NCBI GenBank assembly: GCA_003640385.1
Contig: RCAB01000015.1
Coordinates: 1 to 64,000 of the forward strand
Reading direction: 5' to 3'
From: Setaria digitata
Taxonomy: Eukaryota; Nematoda; Chromadorea; Rhabditida; Setariidae
Length of the DNA stretch: 64,000 nucleotides
In this document: positions 52,123 through 63,462 of the stretch, one piece after another
How the letters are laid out: every line of letters starts with the position of its first letter
Numbering within the stretch: the first letter of the stretch is position 1
Position numbers and translations under genes: made by a program
The notes under the pieces: model-generated
The model's database searches: none
Told to the model about the DNA's origin: nothing
Seen by the model: only the letters and a program-made list of their open reading frames with translations

Positions 52123-55100
52123 ATGTCTAAGCTTTTAGTGAGCTGCTCCTTTTTAATCGTCGTTCAGGCTAGTACTCATTCTTCAGGGCTCGATTAAAAT
52201 TCAGTTCTTCTATTTCATTATTGCAACATCCTAATTTTACAACAGATTTATTTTCATATGAAATACCGAAAAATGTTTAAAGTTTTAGTATAAAAGTTTC
52301 ATTGCTAACTCATAGTCTTCATCGAGTCTCTTAAGCACGTCGTTTTGGTACAGAAAGTATTCGCTATAGAATCTATAAACTCTGAGTTCCAAAAATTATT
52401 TTTGTCAAGTTGTTACGAGATTTAATCATTTATCCCAGAGCATTAATTAAAAACAGACTCATGCTGGGTGTTAAAAATTCAGCCTAAAAGAAGGGCATTA
52501 CTTCAAGACTATACGCTACTTATCCCTACCAGTCTTATTGAAAATCACTAAGCATGAATTTAAGGCAGAATTGGAGTGATATTTCATTTTGTGCTCCATC
52601 TGTTGAAAGGCCACTGCACCTGTAGAGATTAGCGAAATGACACTTGCAGGTTGTAACTGGACAGAATGGTGAGGACGTAGTGTGCTTCGATGGAACTCTG
52701 GCCTGGAAGCAGGACCTGAGTAGGGAACAAACGCCGTGTTTTGGCCTAGCAAAAGTATAATAATCTTGTCACAAACAGTGCTTGCTGTACATGTTGACGT
52801 TGACGAGTGTTGCAGGTAAAGTCAGTTATGGACTGGGATAAAGCAAAAGAGTACTGTGACAAAGTTGGTGGGCAACTACCAACGCCGACTGATGCCGAAA
52901 ATTCTCTGATGCAGACTGTTCTGTCAGAGATCCGTATGTTACAGTCAATCCTCTCATCCTTACAGTTCAAGGAATTTTCATAAAATGAGGAAAAGTGCAC
53001 TAAGATAAGAAGTTGTGTATCAGTTTCCAACGTATTGCTAGTTCTTTCTTCATTGAATTTATCCAAATTTATGTCAGTTCGAGATGCTCTGCCACATGCA
53101 ATCTTTGTTTGATCCATGTTCAACTTCGCTTCCCTCACTACAACCCCTGTGATCAGAGTTCTTTGCTCTCTGGAAACTGTTTTTCTGGAATGCGCTAGAA
53201 AAGTATTTTTTCTTCTTTTCCTGGAAGGATGCTAAAGTGGAAAAATAACCCTGAATAATCGCCATTATGATTACTACGTAAGAGATTCATATAATTTAAT
53301 ATTTTCAGGCCTAGAAACAAGAATACCACTCGGATTTGTTCATGAAAATAAAAAATGGATGCAAATACATGACGGTAAAAAAAAAGATTCCGACATAACT
53401 AAGATTAAACCATCAGAAGAAGTACTAAAGATGATTAAAACAGCAAATGGTCTACGTAAGTTGTTTTTCTTTTAAATTTCGTAAGTTCTATCTCGCCTTA
53501 TCAAGTAGTTTTTTGTCTAATTTTTTTTAATATGACCATATTGTAAGCAACTGTGTGGATATATTTATTTACATTCTGCATCATAAATTGGAAATTTTAA
53601 TTATATGGTAAATATTTTTAGTGCCAAAAATCTTTACAGTCATTTAGTTCTATTTAGACATGGAATCAGGCTTGAAAAAGGATAATTATACAGCTGTAAT
53701 GTGCGAACATCGAAACTCGGCATGTCAGTTCTTTAATGGAATCAATGAAATTTTTCATCAATTAGCTTATTATGCTTTGAATATTTGTAGTTGCTAATCA
53801 TCTTCCTTTATCTCATAGCCCACTTTTTCTAGTATCAGTTACTGAGAATCAAGAATGTGATGAAGGGTTTTTGTTGCTTGCCATCAATAATGCTTCGAAA
53901 TGCTACTTATTCCATGAGTTCTCAGATCCATCAATGGTATGTTATATGTTTGCAATGTTATTCTAGGCGTAAATCATGCTTGAATGTATCAAATTAAAAG
54001 TGGAATTACAGCAACTTATCAACTTTTGGTCGGTGGTTTTATGAGTCGCTAAATAATCATGCATTTATTACTGTATGTGTATTCAGTCCTAAACTCTCTA
54101 ACTTTACAAGACCTGGCAATATTTTTCAATTTATATGCAAATATTAAATTAACATGTAGGATGCTAGTGATTTTGTGGCGGTTTCAACCTACTGCAAATC
54201 CCAAAATGCTGAATTGTTCCAACCGATTGATTCAGGCGATCTTCACATTATGCAAAGTAATGTTTATGGAGGAATTATTATATTCACTCTCATCGTACTA
54301 CTCTTTCGTCCTATAAAGTAGAATCATTGGTGTGATACAGGTCGAAAAATTGCTTTAGGGAACAAAATAATTCATTAATGTTTTAAATAATGGAAATTAG
54401 CCGGAATTGTATGAAATAAGTTTCAATTTTATTGCAATAATTAACCTTGCTGCAATTTTCTGTCTATGGTTGAAGACTGCCGAAGAAACTTTAGCAAATT
54501 TTAAGACATAATATATCACCTTTTAGTTGCTGTCTTTGTTTGTCAGAATGAAATTCAAATTAAAAACAAAAGACACATTGTATAAAATTGCTAACATAAG
54601 CTGCTATATTTTAGATCGGTTTTGAATGTCTCACATTATTAAGTGAATTTTTTCATTTTTGCTTGTCATAAAACAGATTGCATTTTCCCTTTTCAGAGTT
54701 ATCTTCAAGGAAAATTCCCAAGTATTTTAAACATACTTTATGTTTTCTGAGAGATGCACATTTATTTGGCAAAGGCATTCCTTTTCACGAATTTCTTAGA
54801 ATCTGACTTTTGGAAATGATATGTGATCATTCATTCATTGTTATCTGAAGTAACCAACAGCCTTTCCAAATGAAGGACATTTCAAGTTGAGGTTGATTTT
54901 CAGAAATTGGCGAGACATCGGGATATGCTCAAGTCATAAATGGTTTCAAACAAATCTACCATCAGTATGGGTACATTAATAAGAAAGTAACTGCTGTCAA
55001 AGAGGAACCAATAACAGCTGCTGGCTATAAATACACTGAAGTCGGGGTAGGATTACTTGCTTTTAAATTTAGTTCGTTAAAATTTAATGTTTTAAATTCA

Positions 55101-56313
55101 AGAACTTCTTTGAAATGTTTGATTGATCACAGGTATAGCTCTTCATACAACGTAGATATTTTTGCAAGATTGAAAAATTTGAGAGTGTTCAAGATATATC
55201 TATTCTTTAAAGGTGAAAAAAAAAAATAGTGTTTCTGTGAAAAAGGTTGCAGGAGATCTCGTTGTATAAAGTAACGAAATTACATTATTCTTCGTAATGT
55301 GACTTTTTTGAAAAAGTTTGTCCCGAAGTTTCTGGAATTAGAACTGTTGCAGATCAATATCACTTCTTCAAATATTAGTGAAGCTCTATGTTTCATGTTG
55401 GAATTGCCCGGCGGTGGTTGGTTTGTTCAGAATATTCTCCATCCTGAAACACCTCCTACACTCATTCCCCTTGTTCCATCCTTCTCATCCTTCCTGCAAA
55501 GTTCAAATTAAAGCACACATAAATTTTGATCGATATTGCAAAATTTGTAATTTTATCCCTCCCTTTGAGAGCATATAAGGTTTGGGTGGGTCGAAACTGT
55601 CGTTTAACTTCCTCTGAAGAGATGCTCTTTTGACCTGCATTCTTTCGAAGTAGCGGAAGTTCAGGAAAGTTATCAGAAATATGTTTTACTTGAAGGATTT
55701 GTTTTACGACTTTACAACGGAATTCACTGTGGTGATTTCAGAAAATTTTCAGCAATTGTTCAAAGGACCTGTGAAATGAAATCTGACTTTGCTATTTGCA
55801 CTAAAAACTGTTTGTTCCTTTTACTTTCAAAAATTATCAAAATTCCGATTATCCTTCTAACTCTCATTTCGTTCTAGCGAAAGGAATATAAAATATTAAT
55901 TAGAAGAAGAACCCTAACGAAATAAATGACACATAATAGAATCTATTGTCTTGCTCAGAACTGCTATAACGAAAGGGTGCTCAGTTGTTAGCAGACATCT
56001 ACCCAAATTAAATTTATTTCGGACCTACGCCTTTTGTGCCAAGTTTATTAATTTATGCATGCATTAGCACAGTGGCGTTAGTTAATAACTCATTACAGCA
56101 GAACCCGAAAAGCCGAAGAAGGTAGAAGATATTTTGGGGACAGAAGAAGTCGTTATTACAGAGCTGAAGCCTGAGATAATAGAAAAGGAAGTGGATGACC
56201 TGTCGTATCTTGGTGTCGCACCTGAGGCAAAAGGAACTATCACTACGCTTGTCACATCGTCCTTGGTGACTTGTCTCCTAGCCATCTCTGTTACCTTTCC
56301 ATTATTTCATTAA
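52123..56313 (+). CDS. Secreted or GPI-anchored protein with two divergent C-type-lectin-like domains
   Basis: Ten exons proposed: 52123-52171, 52626-52668, 52721-52754, 52816-52933, 53309-53455, 53658-53723, 53839-53936, 54160-54256, 54904-55046, 56099-56313 (about 335 aa). Exon 1 is a signal peptide (MSKLLVSCSFLIVVQA). Domain 1 has the C-type-lectin pattern CNW...PCF, MDWDKAKEYCDKVGGQL, ENSLMQ, HENKKWMQIHDG and YTAVMCEHR. Domain 2 starts CDEGF...NNASKCYLFHEF, STYCKSQNAELFQP, but lacks clear closing cysteines. A Glu/Lys/Pro-rich stalk follows, and the protein ends in an uncharged hydrophobic tail (LVTSSLVTCLLAISVTFPLF), like a GPI-attachment signal. No Ca2+-binding EPN/QPD or WND motif is seen. 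Middle exons (52816-55046) are phase-consistent and secure. Exon 3's acceptor and the exon 9-10 join are not: exon 9 ends in phase 0 while exon 10 needs one extra base, so a small exon may be missing. It is probably an extracellular recognition or surface protein. Confidence 0.72.
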
Positions 56314-56325
56314 AATTGAATATTG

Positions 56326-56331
56326 AATAAA
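56326..56331 (+). terminator. Polyadenylation signal AATAAA of the lectin-like gene
   Basis: AATAAA lies 12 bases after the TAA stop at 56311-56313. Confidence 0.6.
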
Positions 56332-56593
56332 TTTTAAATGGCATTTTTGCATGGAAATTGTTTGCTCACACTTTCAGACGTGATATATAAATGAAGTGAA
56401 CAGAAAATCATTAACACAACTCTGTCAGTTTGTGAGCTTTCACGGAAGTCAAGAGACGTTGAGACGTAGTCTACTCGTTGAGATGCACGGTAATCTCACA
56501 TAGAAGAACGGAAACGAAGTGTGAACCCGTGGTATTTGTAAAGTATTAAGTAATTTCGAATGACCTCGCGTTCCCTTAACGCCTCCTAATTCT

Positions 56594-56605
56594 CATTTTA
56601 TTCAG
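56594..56605 (+). promoter_or_regulatory. Probable trans-splice acceptor of the RING gene
   Basis: CATTTTATTCAG ends one base before the ATG at 56607. The previous gene's polyadenylation signal is only about 270 bases upstream on the same strand, so this could be an intercistronic trans-splice site (inference). Confidence 0.55.
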
Positions 56606-56606
56606 T

Positions 56607-59600
56607 ATGCTGATGATGAAGTGTTCCGTGTGTGACTTAACACTATCACCAGGAGTCATTCTTCAGTTCACCCCTTGCTTGCATGTTTTCTGCAAGTACT
56701 GCGTTGAACGGTGGAGAAATATACGTAAGGTTAGTTGCCTACGAGTATTTCCTTGAATGTAAATTATTTTCTTTCCTCCTGCTGCGCTTTGACGGAACAA
56801 ATTTTCCAGGTGGGATCAAATTCAGAAAGCCCATGCAGTCCGAAAAAAACTGAATTACCTTTAGTGAGTTTTCAAATCCCACATTAACACCAGGATGGTA
56901 AAGAAAATTACCAAATATGTGTTTGTTTGTCCACATTTTTAACTGAAAGAAGACGTTTATCCTTATTCCTTACTTCTTTCCTAGGAAGTCTTCAATTTTG
57001 GCATGCTTTTACTACTACTAGATTCTGGATCACTATTATTTACTCGTAATTGTATAATTCATAAATGCGTTAGATTTGCCTCGCATCGAACTGCTTCTCA
57101 GTTTTTGATGAAAACTGCAACAGACGTTTGAACTGGAAGTGTTGCGAGAGTCAGTTCTGTTCCCGGCAAGTATTTCTTCCTCATTGTCATTTGCGCCTGA
57201 TCTTCTTTATAGTCCATCACGCTTATAATAATTTGAAATAATATAATTTGAAATAATCGTTATTGAAAAGCGTAACAAGATATTTCACTGAATAAGAATT
57301 CATCCGCTTAATAAAAAGTCACTTGATAATTATTCTGAGAATCATTTCTCATTACGATCTCTTTCTTTTTCTGTGTCTTCGAACTGATTCTCTTTAGCGA
57401 TCTTTAGCAACCATCTGCTGTATCTGAATAATGAAAATTTTATTGTTCCTTCTTCGTCAAATTCTTCGCAAACCAATTCCGGAAAGTTGCAGAAAACTTT
57501 CGCCCGTCTGGTTAGAATGCTTGCCTTGTAAGCATAATATATGTGTGACATGCATGGAAGAATGCAAACAACTTCCCACTTCCGGTTTGTACAACTTTTT
57601 TTGAGAATGTAAATGCCGCTACCGATGTATTTTAATTAGTGCTCACTAGTGACGTTTTATGAAGTCACCGGCGATTCAGCTTGCCCAGTGGAAGGTTGTT
57701 CAAGAAATATACTCGATGAGGATAACTGCAACCTGTGTGATGGTATGTGCAAGAAACCTTTAGAAGAAAAGAATTTTGTAATCACAAAGTGTTGCCAAGC
57801 AAGAATATGCTTTTCTTGTTTTGAAATCATATTTGGGCGTAAGCATTGTCCAGGTAATTATTAATTGCTTTGCATTTTATCTTGTCCAAGCAGGCGCTTT
57901 GAAAAATTAAACGAAATTTCAATCTGCTGGGGTTGTTCAGGATTTTGTACGATTTTTCAGCTCCATGTACTTTTTATATGGCTGTATGGGGTTTTTTTTT
58001 TTTATTCTTGATAAATAATATGCTTTTCAGGTGCTGAAGAAAGCTGTTCTACAGACTGCATTAAATATTCAGATGCTAACAGAAATGAATCGGTGCATAC
58101 ATTCTTCATTATTTGTAATTACCTTCTTCTAACTGCAAGCTGAGAAAACTTCCTACATTAGTTCCTGAAGAGAAATGAAATTATGAAAAGCAAGTTAACA
58201 AATCAGCGATTGATTCACTTTTTTTTTCAGTCATGTGATCTCGTTAGATTGCATCATACGTATTATCAGAAGTACCTATGCGTGATGCGTGAGTGTTTGT
58301 ACGTAGGTGTAAATAGTTTCTTCTAATAATTAGTCGACTCATAGAATCAAATCAATGCAGATCCAGTTGATTCACTGAAGGATAAGTAGTATACTGTAGA
58401 TTTTTGCTTTTAGAATATTTTTGAGAGATTGCCAGTCTCAATTCTAAAGTATAATTAATTCATTTGCCAAGTGACCTATCAGATAGCGCGATGTCAAATT
58501 GGATTAAAATGTGAAAACTTGAGAATTATTGGATTTCCATCGAAAGGCGAGTGCGAACACGCTATATGCGTGCAGTGTCTGGAACAGATGATTAATGATT
58601 GTGAATCTTCCGGTTAGTTATATTATGCGTATTGGGTGATTCCCGTACCGGATTCTGGATTAATTCTCTGCCCGAATGTCTTTCCACAGTGAATTACAAT
58701 TAAGGTTCACTGCCACGTTGTCCAAACGAATCATGCAATGCACTCTATGGTACAGAATCCGTAATTGCAATGCGTACAATGCTACCTTGGAAGTGTTCGT
58801 TCTTTGAGAAACTTTCACTGGATAGTAGCTGCTATTACCTTATCAAAGATGACACAATTACAGTTAGTAAATAAATAGTTAATTACTTTCATTAAATACG
58901 ACTGTAGCTTATACTAGGTTCAGTAATGCATTATCATGACGAATTTACCACGGACGATCATAGTAAAAGATGCTTTAGAAATATTCTGTAGTCTTTCAGC
59001 CAATAGAATTTTCGGCAAATTTCAAATCGATAGAAAGGTGCTTTGAAATCGATGTTAAACTGAGTGATGGTAGTGAAAGTAAAAAGCTTTTATTCGATCG
59101 AAAAGGAACAATTGCTGATTTGGTTAGAGAAATAAGAAGGGAACTGAACATTCCTCCTGAGGAAAAGGTTTTCCTTTTCGCATTTCAACTTAGACTTTTT
59201 AATTAGCTTTTTTTCAAATATTTCCTGAAATTAGACGCATTATTTTGTATTATTAGTAGAGAAAGACTTCCTCATCTGTGCATCTTAATTAAGTTTATCT
59301 TGTTTCTCAAAGCTTTACGCTACTGATAGTTAATCTGAGAAGCGCTCAGAAATTGTAGCTAAAAATAAAAGCAAGATAAGCATTTAACTCATAGCTTCAC
59401 TCTAATAGACCTTAAATTCAGTGCAGTTTCTCTCCTGCAGACTAATATTTGTCCCTGATTCAATTTCTGACTTGACACATCGACTTTGGCAAAAGTCAGG
59501 AATGTGTTTGTTCCATCACTTTCAGCCTCATCAACGTCAGGCTTGTCTCTCGCTTCTCCAATGTTCTTAATTTTTAGCACTCCTAGTATCGCCATCCTTC

Positions 59601-59887
59601 TCAATTCTCACTTTGCTGTTGTCACTACAGTAAAGTGACAAGATTTGTAAAAGATTTCTCAAGATTTTCAGGTTTATGGGTATTATCTAATGCGATCGTT
59701 GAATGACGAGAACAAAGTAGATGAAGATCGGTTGGATAATCCTGCAGAAAAGTTACAGATTAACGCTGAATCAACTACTGAAAGTGTTGAAAAGTTAAAC
59801 CTTTCGACGACTGTAACGGTTGTGGCAGATATGACTGGAATCGTTCAGGCTAAAAATGATATAGCTTTAAATAATACAGGAGTCTAA
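56607..59887 (+). CDS. RING-finger protein with Cys-rich RING-like repeats and a ubiquitin-like C-terminal segment
   Basis: Ten exons in phase: 56607-56729, 57074-57165, 57493-57584, 57650-57853, 58031-58092, 58231-58288, 58472-58612, 58705-58862, 59000-59167, 59672-59887 (437 aa). Residues 6-48 form a complete C3HC4 RING (Cys6, 9, 24, His26, Cys29, 32, 43, 48). Three further Cys/His clusters follow, each with a C-x-H/A-x-x-C-x-x-C core: CLPCKHNICVTCMEECK, CCQARICFSCFEIIFGRKHC and GECEHAICVQCLEQM, with CPVEGC, CSTDC and CPNESC as the paired knuckles. From about 322 a segment (FEIDVKLSDGS, LLFDRKGTIADLVREIR, LNIPPEEK|VYGYYLM) resembles a ubiquitin-like fold. The tail is Glu/Asp/Thr-rich. It is probably a ubiquitin-ligase-related protein; no orthologue recognised. 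Intron 2 keeps the frame only with a GC donor (CG|GCAAGT). A 504-base intron 9 splits the ubiquitin-like segment. Confidence 0.75.
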
Positions 59888-61280
59888 CTTATCCTGTTAA
59901 AGTTTTTTCATTAGTGCTTATTTCCAATTGAATCTCTACTTCGCTTTTGCCATATCGCTATGTTATTACTGATATCTTTATGTTTTTCACTATACGACCT
60001 CTTTCACCTTAATCCTAATTTTCTTTTTAATTCATCTGAACAATCCAATTGTTTAAATATTCTCAAGTTATCGATGAGATTTCCATGTCTGTGGAAACAT
60101 TTCAATTAATCTCTCCACTGCTATTTTATTATTCGGTTAAGTGAAGTACTTCCAGAACTGATAAGTGGTGTAGATATTGTTGGGTAGGTCTTAAAACCTT
60201 TGTCTAAGAGTAAAACTTAAGAAAAAGAACGCTGTAAAATTGCCTAATCTCATACTAAACATATCACTGGACCGTCTTCTCATGGATATAATAATGTTTC
60301 TTAACAAAGGCGAATTGACCGGAAGCGATTGCTAACATTCCAGAGAATTCTTTTTGCATCATTGTCCCTGAAGACACGTCAAGATAGAGGCAAATCTGAT
60401 TCAGTCATTTCAACTTGTTATGCAAAAGTATGAAGAGTAATGCACTGTTAGTGACAATAAAGCATTAAATAAAATAAGTTGGAACATTCGGCATTGTTTA
60501 AATAAGTAATATTGCTGAGTGGTTGTAATGAATTACATGTCTCTTTTCTACGTTTTTACTTTAACGCACATTGTTGAGGTAATTAATGGTACATGGAGAT
60601 ATATTTGCAATTTATTTAGCTAAATATCCTGTGATATAAAATCCATGAAATATTTTGAGACACAATTTTGATGACATATCTGAGCAAAATTTGGCCTTAA
60701 AAAAAAAAATCATAATGGATGGAGTTTACATGAACCACGTGTTTTCATCAGATATCTGGCAGTCCCTATTTAATCATTGAATGAACTTGTAAAAGTGTAC
60801 TAGAAATATTCGCCTCAAAAAAAAAAAGAAATAAGTTGTGAGATTTGGCGAGAGAAAAAAATTGCGAAAATTGAAGGACAAGAATGTTTATGAGGGATGG
60901 TTAGAACACCTGATTATTTTTATAGGTGCGAGAATTGCAAAATCAAATAATTCGATCAAACTCCAACTGGGGAAGATACTGTATGCGAACTATGTTAATT
61001 AAGGAAATTTTGAAATGATGAAGTGATAAGCTTTAAAATTTGCTGAAAGAGTCTCGTGGAAACGAAGCAACTTCCTTTCTCAATAGGTTCCAGAAGAAAT
61101 TAGACTAAGAACTGCTTCAGCGCTTCATCGCTTCATTTCCAACATTCATTTCGAGCTCACATTTAACACTTCCCAACATTTCGTTAAACTTTTTGTCTTC
61201 TCTCGACTTATAATAGCAATTATTTCACTGTTGCAGACAATAGCCACACAAATGTAACCGCCATTCCTACTTTTTTTGGT
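59888..61280. other. Intergenic between the RING gene and the CNNM gene
   Basis: AT-rich, no gene recognised. An AATAAA at 60456-60461 is a candidate 3' end for the RING gene. Poly-A tracts occur near 60700 and 60815. Confidence 0.5.
60456..60461 (+). terminator. Candidate polyadenylation signal of the RING gene
   Basis: AATAAA about 570 bases after the stop at 59887, in a long AT-rich 3' region. A second AATAAA-like element follows within ten bases. Confidence 0.35.
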
Positions 61281-63462
61281 ATGAGAATCGAGAGGAGACT
61301 GTAAGTTTTTAAGAGTTTCTTCAGTCTACTTGTAACACGACATCGACATTGAATCGGTCTAATGTTGGCCATGCAGAGACGATGATTATTTCAATTTTGT
61401 GACTCGACTGGCTCGAAATCGTGAAAGACAGCGTGTGATTGTTTTCGGCGAGCATCTATCAGACGTCAGTCGATTTTGGTTCTCTGTCGATTTGACCTGC
61501 TCTCCCGACAAAAAGTCTCACTCAGCGTACGTGAAGGTACGCATTGAAAAGAGGATAGACGACCGTATCTTACAGTGTGTTGTTGACACGGTAAGCGACC
61601 TTTTTCATAACCGTAACGGAAAGGTAGAGCGAATAAGAGGATCACTAGTGAGAGAAACTTTTCAAATATTTTACAAGCAATCACAGAATTGTATTACTGA
61701 AATTATTGCTGTGTTTCAAATTTCCAGCTAGGCTCAAATATAACGCGCCCAATGCAGTTATGTGTGGAGCCGTCCCAGCTAATGCCTCAGCTCAGCATGG
61801 AAAATTTCGAATTCACTCAGATTATTTTGGAAGAAACAGTGACTCACTTGTTTCCCGTTTATATCGAATTAATGGTGATTGGTATTTGTGCTCTATTTAG
61901 CGCCACATTCTCGGGTCTAACAACTGGCTTGATGGCACTAAGTACCGATGATCTGAAGGTAAACAGAGCAGCATGACCTGAGGAAGCGTCTCCTCCACTT
62001 ACTAACAAGGCCTTCCTGATAGATCTAACGGCAGTATTTCCGTTTCAGCTGATAGCAGAAGGTAGTGAAGATAAGAAGGAGCGCGAATATGCCTCCAACA
62101 TCTTACCTTTGCGAACTCACGGGAACTTCCTACTTTGTTCAATTGTGCTGGGGAATACTATTTGCAACACAGTGATTACATTGCTTATCAGTGACATGTG
62201 CGAATCAATTGATAAATATTCCGTTAATGTAAGAAAGCATTCGAGATTTAGTGTGCTTGTGTTCTTGTTGCAAACAGTCACGTAATGCTATAACTCAAGT
62301 AAGGAGTTTCTAGGTCATATTATCACTAGTGATACCAACTGCTGTTATCACACTTCTCGGAGAAATCGTTCCACAGGCTATATGCGCACGGTACGGCTGC
62401 AGCTTTCTTCTACATTAATGTCTTTGTTAGTTATCCGTAAATTAGAGTAAAATGATTACATTAAAGGAATATTCATCTTATCAAAATTTAGCCATGCTTT
62501 AAGCATTGGTAGCCGAACGCGATATTTGACAATATTTTTCATGGTCCTTTCTGCACCTATTTCATATCCTTTTTCACTTGCTCTCGACTGTTTACTTGGC
62601 AAAGAGGGTCGAGATGTGTATGATCGGAAAACTCTTCGTGTATTGATCACTATGCAAAGGGATTTAACCAAAGGTAATTTCCTGATTAGGCTGGAAGCTA
62701 TGTAGGGCTTACTTAATTCATACGAATTTATGGTATATTCCTTTTTACTGCTGTTTCAAGAAAAATTAAGCAATCAGATGGACGGTGAAGCGACGGATTT
62801 GGTGCTGGCAGCTTTCGATTTACCGGAAAAGATCGTCAAATCGGTGATGACTCCAATCGAAAAAATGTTCATGATATCTGATCAAAGTGTAATTGATAAA
62901 ACTCTTCTAAAAGCTATCGCTGCCAAGGGTCGTACCAGAATTCCAATTTACAGTGGCAATGATCGAAATACGGTTTGTCCCTTAGATATCTTCACATATC
63001 ATGCAAATTTCGAAAGGCTTACGATTTCATGATGACATGGCAAGCAATTACTACAATTACTGTTTTCTTTTTTGAATTATTCGGACGAATTCGAAATAAT
63101 TCTTTAATGAAATATTTTGCATAAGTCTATTTTCACAAAGAATCAGTAGTTGTTTCGTTGCACGTTTTGAATTTTCTTCAAGGAATGATTTATTGTTGCT
63201 TAGTCTATTCTAGATTACAGCCATACTAAATATGAAAGACTTGCTGCCATTCTGTAAGACAAATTTCTTAAAAGTTGGTACAGTTGTGCAATTGTGGCAA
63301 CGCAGTAGTCAGTTTCGGTTCATTATTGGTAGCATGCCGGTTCTGCAACTGCTTATCGAGATGAGGACTGGAATACACATCGCCATGGTAGTTACCTATG
63401 ACGATCAGAAACGAGACTATATTGTTCAGGGACTTGTCACTCTTGAGGATCTCGTTGAAGAG
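61281..63462 (+). CDS. cnnm: CNNM/ancient conserved domain family Mg2+ transporter (3' part missing)
   Basis: Eight exons in phase: 61281-61300, 61377-61590, 61728-61958, 62049-62228, 62314-62390, 62492-62673, 62761-62972, 63214-63462; the last ends at GAAGAG|GTATTG with no stop, so more exons follow. CNNM proteins are plasma-membrane Mg2+ transporters or Mg2+-sensing regulators. Seen: an N-terminal extracellular segment (RVIVFGEHLSDV); the DUF21 membrane domain with LMVIGICALFSATFSGLTTG followed by LMALSTDDLKLIAEGS, GNFLLCSIVLGNTICNTVIT, VIPTAVITLLGEIVPQAICA and LSAPISYPFSLALDCLLG; then the CBS pair (DLPEKIVKSVMTPIEKMFM, GRTRIPIYSG, MAMV-like IAMVVTYDD, GLVTLEDLVEE). The 20-base first exon (MRIERR) fits by phase and a GTAAGT donor but gives no signal peptide, so an upstream exon is possible. 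The third-codon choice and splice sites resemble the neighbours. Confidence 0.9.

Noticed and set aside
59389..59604. 71-codon minus-strand ORF inside RING-gene intron 9
   Set aside because: No domain or splice context; treated as chance, though a nested gene cannot be excluded.
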